Source of the DNA: Prevotella sp.
Lineage (GTDB): Bacteria; Bacillota_I; Bacilli_A; ML615J-28; CAG-313
NCBI GenBank assembly: GCA_023665755.1
Contig: JAMPDF010000003.1
Location: 1-64,000, forward strand
Length of the DNA stretch: 64,000 nt
Direction: 5' to 3'
The notes under the pieces were generated by a model. The model saw only the letters and a list, made by a program, of their open reading frames with translations, ran no database searches and had not been told where the DNA came from. Of the stretch, positions 1-8,200 are shown one piece after another (position 1 is the stretch's first letter; each line of letters opens with the position of its first letter). The position numbers were made by a program, and so were the translations under genes.

Positions 1-391
1 TATCTTCACGTACAAATTTAACGATTGAGTACTGTGGAAAATAATCTATTTCCTCTGATTCATTAATAAAAATTTTTTTATCTATAAATTGTACCCTAGA
101 TATGCTATCAATGAAATAATCATCAAATTCATCTAATATGACGTAATTGGGTTGTTCTTCATTTTCTAAATCATTATCAAATATATCATACGTTCCAGCC
201 AAAAGTTCTCTATTTTTGAGATACTCTTCTTTACTATATACTTCAAATAGTTTCCCCCTCATTTGATTCAATATATGAAAATTACCTGTTCCACGATACT
301 TATAGTTTCTCTTACATTTTTCTAAATAAAATGAGTTTTTATCATATTTTACATTTTTCTTTGCATAAACACATAATAGCATTATATCCAT
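1..391 (-). CDS. Partial immunity-like protein, paralogue of the one at 2607-3221
   Basis: Start codon is at 391, behind an AAGGAG site that overlaps the end of the toxin fragment at 411-965. The reading frame stays open to the window edge, so the C-terminus is missing. The N-terminus (MDIMLLCVYAKKNVKYDKNS) and later stretches such as LDEFDDYFI closely match the 204-residue protein encoded at 2607-3221. I infer that it is the cognate immunity protein of the small toxin domain encoded directly upstream, because both copies of that toxin have this neighbour at the same distance. No known family is recognised. It probably acts in the cytoplasm, since no signal peptide or membrane segment is visible. 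Confidence 0.75.
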   Translation of the reverse strand, partial: MDIMLLCVYAKKNVKYDKNSFYLEKCKRNYKYRGTGNFHILNQMRGKLFEVYSKEEYLKNRELLAGTYDIFDNDLENEEQPNYVILDEFDDYFIDSISRVQFIDKKIFINESEEIDYFPQYSIVKFVRED

Positions 392-410
392 TTATCTGAT
401 CTCCTTATCA

Positions 411-965
411 TTACAAAAAGTCTTGTATATATAAACCATCTAGCGGGTATGTTGGTAACCTTGAGCCTGGTTTGACAGGAATTACCCCTAATTGGCCCGT
501 TTTCTTATGTACCATAAGATTAGGATTATTACCATACTTATCTCTAGGAAAGTTTGCTTGTTTTAATATATCTTTTTTAAACTTATGAAATTCTTCACTA
601 TTCATACCATATTTTCTTTTAATTTCATTATCATTTAATAGTTTAAAATCATTGCAATCATTATGAACCAATACATTTTCTTCACTTACAAAATAATTGT
701 GATAATCTTCTACTTCAAAATTGTATGTTATTTGTGGCTGTTCAAGTTTTTCTAGTTCAATTTTTTTAACTATACCACTCACATTATTATATAATAATAC
801 TTCATCACTTTCAATAATATTACTTGCTTTAATCCATCCTTTTCCTTCAATATAAATACGGTGACTAGGTGTACTAATGATTTCTTTAATTACTCTGGAG
901 ATAAAGTTTTTGAGAAATAATAGTATGTCAATACTTTCACACATATATATTATATATAGTCCCAT
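411..965 (-). pseudogene. Truncated HINT domain with small C-terminal toxin domain
   Basis: Residues about 20-102 match the second half of the pretoxin HINT domain encoded at 1630-2460: a TPSHR block with its histidine, then an HNYFVSEE segment ending in VLVHND. The first half, with the CFIAGT nucleophile cysteine, is missing, so autoprocessing should not work. After the VHN boundary comes an 80-residue module ending in DGLYIQDFL, nearly the same as that at 3241-3485. It contains HKKTGQLG, which recalls small nuclease-type polymorphic toxin tips, but I cannot assign a family. A terminator lies just upstream of the start and no convincing ribosome site is seen. It is probably a displaced, silent tip kept as a recombination donor. 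Confidence 0.65.
655..905 (-). repeat. HINT-coding direct repeat, copy 1
   Basis: About 250 bp that recur with high identity at about 1975-2225 and 3480-3725. The repeat codes for the C-terminal half of the HINT domain and ends at the VLVHND toxin junction. It offers homology for swapping toxin tips. Confidence 0.75.
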
Positions 966-979
966 AATCTCTTTGATCC

Positions 980-1019
980 AAAAAAGGCTACAGCATTTTT
1001 ACAATCTGTAACCTTTTTT
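980..1019 (-). terminator. Intrinsic terminator after the 1030-1614 gene
   Basis: Arms 980-993 and 1006-1019 form a stem of about 13 bp with one G-T pair and a 12-nt loop. On the minus strand the stem ends in a T run. Confidence 0.8.
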
Positions 1020-1029
1020 TAACTAAATC

Positions 1030-1614
1030 TTAATTAATTAGAAAAAGAATATTTTTAAACTGAATTCTTTCTTTTTTAAAGTTTGGCTTATTTAATTTTA
1101 CAGTATAATTATATTTGCTATAAAACCCTATTTTAGAAACAAAATGTTCTTCATATTCAATCTCTTTTGCACCATACAATATTTGAAATAATTCAAAAAA
1201 TATTTGTAAAATTTGCTTATGCGTTTTATCCCGAAGATATCCCTCATACACAATGCAACCATATGTATCGTGCACATCCGATTTACATATATCATCTATA
1301 AATAAAAATTGCTTATCATAAAGAAACATTGAAACCATACCCGAATCATAAAAATGGATATCAAAATCGTCTTTTTCTCCATCAAATGAAACACAATCAA
1401 TTCTATGTATTTTATTAAGATAATCATTTGAAACACTTGTAATACTGCAATTATTCTTTATGGTTTGATAAAACAATTCACTACGCTCATCATCACAATA
1501 TGAATAATCCAATTCTACATTTGATAAATTTCTTACTCTATCAAAAAAGTTTCTTTCTAACATTTCATTTGTAAACCCCATACAATATTCATTTAATTGA
1601 TATAAATCTTTCAT
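1030..1614 (-). CDS. Putative immunity protein for the HINT-deaminase toxin
   Basis: A 194-residue protein encoded 15 bp downstream of the orphan HINT-deaminase gene and closed by its own terminator. The position immediately 3' of a toxin tip is the standard place for a cognate immunity gene, so that role is inferred from context. The sequence is acidic in its first half (CDDERSE, GEKDDFDIHFYD) and has no signal peptide or membrane segment, as expected for a cytosolic inhibitor. I do not recognise a named immunity family. The start has a GGGGTG site upstream. Its pairing with a deaminase could be tested by co-occurrence of the two genes elsewhere. Confidence 0.7.
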   Translation of the reverse strand: MKDLYQLNEYCMGFTNEMLERNFFDRVRNLSNVELDYSYCDDERSELFYQTIKNNCSITSVSNDYLNKIHRIDCVSFDGEKDDFDIHFYDSGMVSMFLYDKQFLFIDDICKSDVHDTYGCIVYEGYLRDKTHKQILQIFFELFQILYGAKEIEYEEHFVSKIGFYSKYNYTVKLNKPNFKKERIQFKNILFLIN

Positions 1615-1629
1615 TACATATCACCCCAT

Positions 1630-2460
1630 TTATCTAAAAGTAGTACCTATCATAAAATTTGATATAGAGTATATTGATTGACAGTATTCACATACAGAAA
1701 CGATTGCTAAATTGTATGGTCGTATAGCTGCTGTCATAACAATATTATGAATTTGCCCCATTCCACCTAATTGTTCAACAACTAGCGTTTCTGCACAATA
1801 TGGCAACCTATCAAAATATTTGACACCTACTGCAATTTTACTTGTCGCTTTATTGTATCCACCAACAACTGTTGCAACTTTTCTTAAATCTTTTTTAGAA
1901 AGCGTACTTCTTAACTCTGTAACTTTTTCATCCCTTGCTGCTAAAGCACGTTGTTGCAATAAACTTTCTTCACAATCATTATGAACCAATACACATTCTT
2001 CACTTACAAAATAATTGTGATAATCTTCTACTTCAAAGTTATAGGTTTCTTCTGGTTGTTCTAGTTTTTCTAATTCAATCCTTTGAACAATACCACTAGC
2101 ATTATTATATAATAATACTTCATCACTTTCAATAATATTACTTGCTTTAATCCATCCTTTTCCTTCAATACAAATACGATGACTAGGTGTACAAATAATT
2201 TCTTCAATTACTTTAGAAATAGGGTTTTCTATAAATAAGTGCATCCATTCTTTTGTTTCTTTTCTAAATAATTGTTTGACTTTCTTTAACGCTTTTTCTT
2301 TTGTTTCTTCATCATAGGCCCATACTTCATCTCCTACTTGGATATCTTCTATTTTTACAAGTCCTATAGATGTCAACACCATTGTCCCCGCAATAAAACA
2401 GTCCGTATAACAATTTTTGAATAATTGTGATACGCCGATGGATGCTATAAATATTGCCAT
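1630..2460 (-). CDS. Orphan HINT domain fused to a deaminase-like toxin tip
   Basis: A 276-residue protein. Residues about 20-160 are a complete pretoxin HINT (intein-like) domain: the CFIAGT start with nucleophile cysteine, a TPSHR block, an HNYFVSEE segment and the closing VLVHND. HINT domains cleave the protein to free the downstream toxin. The tip (about 163-276) carries CAE near residue 223 and CEYC near residue 258, the zinc-binding pattern of the cytidine-deaminase-fold toxins used by polymorphic toxin systems. It differs from the YwqJ-like tip of the RHS protein. There is no delivery domain and only about 20 residues precede the HINT cysteine, so this is a displaced tip. An AGGTG sequence six bases before ATG means it might still be translated. 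Its probable immunity gene follows at 1030-1614. Confidence 0.75.
   Translation of the reverse strand: MAIFIASIGVSQLFKNCYTDCFIAGTMVLTSIGLVKIEDIQVGDEVWAYDEETKEKALKKVKQLFRKETKEWMHLFIENPISKVIEEIICTPSHRICIEGKGWIKASNIIESDEVLLYNNASGIVQRIELEKLEQPEETYNFEVEDYHNYFVSEECVLVHNDCEESLLQQRALAARDEKVTELRSTLSKKDLRKVATVVGGYNKATSKIAVGVKYFDRLPYCAETLVVEQLGGMGQIHNIVMTAAIRPYNLAIVSVCEYCQSIYSISNFMIGTTFR
1975..2225 (-). repeat. HINT-coding direct repeat, copy 2
   Basis: Second copy of the repeat described at 655-905, here inside the intact HINT domain. It keeps both the TPSHR histidine and the VHN junction. Confidence 0.75.
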
Positions 2461-2520
2461 TTCTACACCTATTGTTTGGGATCAATTGTCATTGATGTAA
2501 TTTATAGATATTATAATATA

Positions 2521-2559
2521 AAAAAGCATAGACCAAATAGAAGAATGTCTATGCTTTTT
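2521..2559 (-). terminator. Perfect 13-bp stem terminator
   Basis: Arms AAAAAGCATAGAC (2521-2533) and GTCTATGCTTTTT (2547-2559) pair perfectly around a 13-nt loop. It follows the immunity gene at 2607-3221 and the stem would work in either direction. Confidence 0.85.
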
Positions 2560-2606
2560 CCTAGTAAAATTTCTATATCATATTTTTTGAATAAGACACA
2601 TCTGAA

Positions 2607-3221
2607 TTATCCATCCCAGTAATTGTCATTTTCATTTTTTAAAGATATAATATATTCAATGTGTTCATATATTTGATTGTTTTTAACCATTTCTATAAAT
2701 TTATTCAATGTTATGGGCCCAACTATTTTTTCTGGTCTATCTACTTGTTCACTAATTAGCAATACACAAGTTTTAACATTTGATGATTCTAATATATCTT
2801 TGAGTAGTTGTATAAATTTATTTTCCATATTTTTATTTACAAATCTAACACTAGAATAGTGTGGAAAATGTTCTACTTCTGATGATTCGTTGATAAATAC
2901 CTTTCCATCTACTATGCTTACTCTAGATATGCTATTGATAAAATAATCATCAAATTCATCTAGCACTACATAATTAGGCTGTACTTCATTTTCTATATCA
3001 TTATCAAATATATCAATGGAGCCTACCATTATATCACCTTTCATATAAGCTTCTCTACTATATACTTCAAATAGTTTTCCCCTTATTTGATTAAACATAT
3101 GTAAATTATCTGTTCTAAAGCCACAATACCTATAATCTCTTTTACATTTTTCTAAATAGAATGAATTTTTATCATATTTTACATTTTTTTTTGCATCAAC
3201 GCATAATAGCATTATATCCAT
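2607..3221 (-). CDS. Putative immunity protein, full-length copy
   Basis: A 204-residue cytosolic protein, 19 bp downstream of a truncated HINT/toxin fragment. The AAGGAG site sits next to the toxin stop codon, so the pair is translationally close. The N-terminal 130 residues are clearly paralogous to the partial protein at 1-391, while the tip domains upstream of each are also paralogous, which supports a matched toxin/immunity pair. Visible segments include KLFEVYSR and VLDEFDDYFINSISRV. The last 60 residues contain TCVLLISEQ and ITLNKFIEMV. No named family is recognised. It remains intact although its toxin partner is broken, as expected for a retained orphan immunity gene. Confidence 0.75.
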   Translation of the reverse strand: MDIMLLCVDAKKNVKYDKNSFYLEKCKRDYRYCGFRTDNLHMFNQIRGKLFEVYSREAYMKGDIMVGSIDIFDNDIENEVQPNYVVLDEFDDYFINSISRVSIVDGKVFINESSEVEHFPHYSSVRFVNKNMENKFIQLLKDILESSNVKTCVLLISEQVDRPEKIVGPITLNKFIEMVKNNQIYEHIEYIISLKNENDNYWDG

Positions 3222-3240
3222 TTATCTAATCTCCTTATCA

Positions 3241-3738
3241 CTATAAAAAATCTTGTATATATAATCCATCTAGTGGATATACTGATAATTTATTTCCTAG
3301 TTTAACGCTCCTTATTCCTAATTGTCCAGTTTTCTTATGTACCATAAGATCAGGGTTATTACCATACTTACCTGTAGGAAAATCCGCTTGACCGAGTACA
3401 TCGCTTTTAAATCTATGAATTTCTTCCCTAGACATTTTATAATCTTTTTTTAATTTGTTAGCATCCAATTTTTCAAAATCATTGCAATCATTATGAACCA
3501 ATACACTTTCTTCACTTACAAAATAATTGTGATCATCTTCTACTTTAAAATTATAGGTTACTTCTGGTTGTTCTAGTTTTTCTAATTCAATTCTTTGAAT
3601 GATACCATTAGTATTATTATATAATAATACTTCATCACTTTCAACGATATCGCTTGCTTTAATCCATCCTTTTCCTTCAATATAAATACGGTAACTAGGT
3701 GTACAAATGTTTTCTTCAGTTATTTTAAGATAGAAACA
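3241..3738 (-). pseudogene. Decayed HINT/toxin cassette, second copy
   Basis: An open frame without a proper start codon runs from about 3738 to the stop at 3241. An in-frame TAA at 3739-3741 closes it upstream. It contains the back half of a HINT domain, where the normal TPSHR motif reads TPSYR, so the catalytic histidine is lost. It then reads HNYFVSEE, VLVHND and an 80-residue tip with HKKTGQLG that ends in DGLYIQDFL, as at 411-965. The N-terminal HINT half with the cysteine is absent. The tip itself looks undamaged, so it could become active again if recombined behind an RHS core. The paired immunity gene is at 2607-3221. Confidence 0.75.
3480..3725 (-). repeat. HINT-coding direct repeat, copy 3
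   Basis: Third copy of the repeat described at 655-905. It carries the histidine-to-tyrosine change in the TPSHR block. Confidence 0.75.
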
Positions 3739-3752
3739 TTATAATAGTAAAA

Positions 3753-3786
3753 AAAGCATAACTCCTTTTTATTGAGTATATGCTTT
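3753..3786 (-). terminator. Terminator of the RHS operon
   Basis: Arms 3753-3764 and 3774-3786 pair over 12 bp with one bulge. On the minus strand the stem is followed by a T run at 3749-3755. It ends transcription after the SUKH-3 gene. Confidence 0.75.
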
Positions 3787-3823
3787 AATCTATATAATAA
3801 AGTAGGATTACTAATTAATGGTA

Positions 3824-3880
3824 CTAAAAATGTTCTTCATCCTCACTTAATTTAAGAATAACTTGTATTTCATCATCTAT
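3824..3880 (-). pseudogene. Remnant duplicate of the SUKH-3 gene 3' end
   Basis: In a frame shifted from the SUKH-3 gene, this stretch reads DDEIQVILKLSEDEEHF and then a stop. It mirrors the last residues of the SUKH-3 protein (DEIEVILELSEDGKRL). The DNA at about 3838-3870 repeats that at 3899-3930. It looks like a leftover from recombination at the immunity gene's end. Confidence 0.5.
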
Positions 3881-4730
3881 AATTACTTAAACGTTTCCCA
3901 TCCTCACTTAATTCAAGAATAACCTCAATTTCATCATGATATATATCAAAATATTTCTTTTTCTTTAATAACTTGCTTTTATTCAATAATTTTGTTGCCA
4001 CTTTTTTCGTCTTCTCTATTATCCCTTTTTTCTTACATTTTTCTAAAAGAGCCTCATTTATAAAATATATTGTGATTTCAATAATATTTGTTTCATAAAC
4101 GGCGTAAGGAAAAAACCTTATTTGTCCATTTTTTTTGATCCGCATTTTCTTTTTCATAATCTTTGTTAACTTACATTCTATATTGTTACATATATGATCA
4201 CGATTGGCATCCCATTGAATGGCATCTTCTATTTCTTTTACTCCTGGGATTTCTTTGGGTTCTCTATTCCAATATATTGTTTCCAACGCTTCTACATAAT
4301 TATTGCCATATAATCCCATATATCCTTCATATATGCCAAATACTCTTCCCGTCTCTGACATCATCAGTGATATATATCCTTTTTCTGTCTCTCCGATTGG
4401 TACTAGTTTTTCTCCTATCCTTGCTTCATATCTTTCACAATAACTACTCTCAAAATAGGCTTCTTGTACTGATAATACATCAAAGTGGACATAACATGAT
4501 CTTAAATCATATCCTGCTCCATCTTTATTTTCCTTTTTATATACTTCTGACCAATTTGTACTTGGCATCAAATATAATCCACCAAAACTTCTTAAAAAGT
4601 CTTTTACACAATCAAATACCTCATATCCATTTTTCTCTAGTTGTTTTACATATTCACTGATATCTACATTTCTTTCTTCACTCCATCCATATTTTCTTAA
4701 AAAATGAAGGGCTCTTCCTGTTATTTCCAT
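3873..4730 (-). CDS. SUKH-3 family immunity protein
   Basis: The N-terminal 170 residues fit the SUKH-3 immunity family: YGW near the start, R-x-VDIS, then a segment reading GYEVFDCVKDFLRSFGGLYL and a later HFDVLS. SUKH proteins bind and block toxin tips, and members are known partners of YwqJ-like deaminases, which agrees with the toxin tip just upstream (4750-5262). Residues about 180-285 form an extra lysine-rich region (KIMKKKMRIKKNGQ, LLKKKKYFD) that is not part of the minimal domain. I place the start at the second ATG (4730), nine bases after AAAGGA. The first ATG at 4736 is too close to the site. It is probably cytosolic and protects the producer from its own RHS toxin. Confidence 0.8.
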   Translation of the reverse strand: MEITGRALHFLRKYGWSEERNVDISEYVKQLEKNGYEVFDCVKDFLRSFGGLYLMPSTNWSEVYKKENKDGAGYDLRSCYVHFDVLSVQEAYFESSYCERYEARIGEKLVPIGETEKGYISLMMSETGRVFGIYEGYMGLYGNNYVEALETIYWNREPKEIPGVKEIEDAIQWDANRDHICNNIECKLTKIMKKKMRIKKNGQIRFFPYAVYETNIIEITIYFINEALLEKCKKKGIIEKTKKVATKLLNKSKLLKKKKYFDIYHDEIEVILELSEDGKRLSNYR

Positions 4731-4749
4731 TATCATTATTCCTTTCTTT

Positions 4750-5262
4750 TTATATGGTATGATTGCTTTCTGTCACGATAAATAATACTCCCCTTAATGA
4801 AATTCGACAATTTGAACATGCGGAAAATGAGGTAAATGTGACTGTCTTCCAGTCTAATTGTAATGTTGCAACTACTAAATTTTCCATTTTAGCCCCATTT
4901 TGTAAAGCTTCATTTACAGCACTAATTTCAGCACAATTGTTAACAGTCCATTTTGTAAGGCTTTCATCTGGCATCTGTTCTAATAAGGCTTGATTGATAT
5001 CTGTTGGGCGCTCTTTAGATTTTCCTTGATAAGAATCTCCCGTTTCAATATCTACTGCAACAGATACTGCACGTGGTTTCTCTTTGTCACCTTCAGAAAA
5101 TAACTTGTTTGCATATGCCTCAACATTTTTCTTTGCAGTTGCTTTTGCTTGTTCAATTTTTGCATTTCTCTTATTAATCGCCCTTGTCTTAATTGCATAA
5201 GCAATAGTACTTACGCCACATTGTATAACAGTTTGTATGGATTCAATTGCTACTACAAGCGA
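4750..5262 (-). pseudogene. YwqJ-like deaminase toxin tip, in RHS frame behind a TGA
   Basis: This 170-codon stretch continues the reading frame of the RHS gene after its TGA stop (5263-5265) and has no other stop until TAA at 4750. The end carries NNCAEISAVNEAL and a SACSNC motif, which give the zinc-binding CAE and CxxC of YwqJ-like cytidine-deaminase-fold toxins. Upstream lies an alanine/lysine-rich helix (about residues 30-60) and a GDSYQGKSKERP segment. Without read-through the tip would have to be made separately from the ATG at 4974, which would lose the N-terminal part. It may be a toxin inactivated by a single nonsense change (for example GGA to TGA), a displaced tip, or a product of read-through. 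The SUKH-3 gene downstream fits it as immunity partner. Confidence 0.75.
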
Positions 5263-8200
5263 TCAATTATTATTAATATAATTAGTAAAACCACTAAAAA
5301 ATGATTCTCCGCGCTTTCGCACCTGCCAACCTGCATATATTCCACCAACCAATAAAGAACTCGCTATTCCTGCAATCAAATACTGAAGTATAGTCGAGTT
5401 ACCTTGGCGTATCCATACTGCAATACTCGCTGCAAGAGCAGCGACAAATACTATGCTAGCCGTTATTTTCCCTGATTTACTTTGACTAAATCTTTGCCAA
5501 AAAGTTAATTCAGGTGGATCATATTGTAATGTATTAATTTCAGAAATATTATAACTATAATACATTACGTTTATTGGATTGTCAACATTTAGGCTATATA
5601 AATTTAACCTATAAATATTTTGGTATGTAACCAATGTTGTTTCTATATCAGCTGGTGCTATAAATTCTTTCGTCACTGGTGAATAATATCTATTATTGAT
5701 ATAATACAGATTGCTTTCATTATCATAATATTGTGACTTCCATCTAATGGGATTGGTTGTTGCAATTCCTATCCTATCTAAAATGACTTTACAATTCCCC
5801 CATGAATCATATTCATATCTCCCTACTTCTTCTCCATCATTGATTATTGAAATTACATTACCTGTTTGGTCTTTTATATAAACGTATTCTCTTCTAAGTA
5901 TGTTACCGCCATAATAATTGAAACCAATGATTTCTTCTGCATCATAAATGTACTCTAATACGATATCTGGGCTATGGATTTCTGCAAGTAATTTTTTATC
6001 ATCATAAACATATGTAATTGTTTTACCATTTACATCTTCCTTTTTATATCTTATTCCACAATTATTATAATCATAGTTAAAGTTTTTACCATTTCCGCTA
6101 TAATTTTTTAACAAACTTCCTCTTGTCCATATATATTTAGCACCTAAACCTTGAGTACAATTACCTAATTTATCATACTCAAATAGATATTCGTTCGTCA
6201 TTTTGTTATTGCTTTCTTCACAAATAGACTTTAATTGCCCTTTTGCATATTTGAATTTTTTTGTATTGGTTGCATTATCCCTATTATTTTTTTCGAAAAT
6301 TGATTCTAATAGTCCATCATCAGTATACTTATATTGAATGGTGGTATTATTCATATTATCGTTTTCTTGAACTAACCTATTGGCTTGATCATATTTGTAC
6401 AATTTATCTAAGGTTTTTGTATTTTCAATTTTTGATATTTGTTTTTCTATTAAACCCCTATTATTATATTGACAATCAAATACATAATCTATATTAGGTG
6501 CCTTATTATCTTCCACCATATACTCAATTTTTTCTTTTAAATTTGTTCCTTTTTTATAACTTAATTTAACAGATAACTCCTTAAACGTCTTATCAGAGTA
6601 TATATTTTGTATTTTATGTGTTTTACACTTTAACCTCCCGAGTTTATCATAATCATAGTCTGTTTGTTCATGTATGTAATACTTACTAGCATCTGTACTT
6701 TCTATATTTAATGTATGTTTCACACGCGGTGCCATTAATATATTTTCATCGTATTCTATATCAGTAGAATACCCACGTTGGTATTGTGAATCTGTATATC
6801 GATAAACTCTTTTTGTATCGCTTTCAGCATACATTTCAAAAGTTTTTTTCCCATCTCTATTTATACTATAATTTTTTAAATTATTAAAACTATCATAATC
6901 AAAATAGTGCGTTTGTTTTTCGAATGGGTCATACATTTTCGTTACCGCTGATGCACCAGCACTTTCCCAAAGAGACTGTCTTTCAAAAGTGGTAGTTTCC
7001 CCATTTTCTTCTGTTTGAATAGTTCGCCCATATTTGTCTAAATAGATTTTTTTGGTATCTACAGCATCATTATCCCTATAATATATAGTACTCGTAGTTC
7101 CATTTAATCTATTTATACTTTTTTCAACAATTAAATCGTTTACTATCTCATGATTAGTATTGCGATATAATCGAGAAAATTTGTATACGTCACCAAAATT
7201 ATTATAGTCATACTTATATGCATATAAATCATTATCATTAAATTTTTTAGGTGAAATTTGTAATATCCTTCCACAATTTGAATAAATGACATCATTTCTT
7301 CCGTTTAAATTGGTTTCTGATGATTTTATTCTATGTGTATATTTATCATAATTGTTATTTTTAATTAATGAAGTTTCATCGTCTTCATCTCTTACTTTAT
7401 ATTGTATGCTTTCAACCTCACCATAAATATTGTCATGAAAATTGGTAACTTCACTGACTTGATCTTTAAACTTTGTGAATTGGCAATTTGTGATACGCTC
7501 GGATATAATTTCCTCATCTATTTCATCATGTCTAATAATTTTTTTATTTACTATCCCATATTCATCATATGTATAAATCGTTTGAACACCATATTCATCT
7601 TGTGTCATCAATATATTACCAAAAAAGTCTGAATATATTTTTGTAGTTGTTGTTATATTTTTTTCATCAGTTTTTAAAAATTTATTAGTTTCAGTAATTT
7701 GACAAATGCAATCATATTTCTTACCATAAATTTCTTTTTGCTTGATGAAATGTACTATATTATAACTATATAAATTTTCATCAGGAGATACAAGTTCAAA
7801 GAAAAAATTAGTTCTAGTACCATTACCATATTCATCACTACCAAAATTCATTTCAAATTCTTTTTTGTCGGTACATAAAGTTACCCCTCTTACTAACTTT
7901 TGTTTAGTGCCATCATTAAATGATATTAAATAATCTTGATTAGTTGAATCATTGCCCATTGTTTTAAATCTACTAAAATACATATTCTGTAAATCTTTTT
8001 CAGTTAAATATAAATCTTGATTAATATCTAAACTTTCTTGTAAATATGGATATGTTGAAGATATATATTTAACTTTTTTTACATTTTCAACTGCATCCCA
8101 CATATTCACATTATCCGTTAGACAAAGTTTTGATGACACACTATAACATATCCTCATATCGGCTATTTTAACTAATTCATCACTATTATTAGATAAAAAA

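Noticed and set aside
2455..2500. Shared AATTGATC at the RHS end and upstream of the orphan HINT gene as a recombination site
   Set aside because: Eight bases in AT-rich DNA can match by chance, and the flanks do not align.
655..3725. CRISPR array
   Set aside because: The repeats are about 250 bp, code for HINT domains and are widely spaced, so they are protein-coding duplications.
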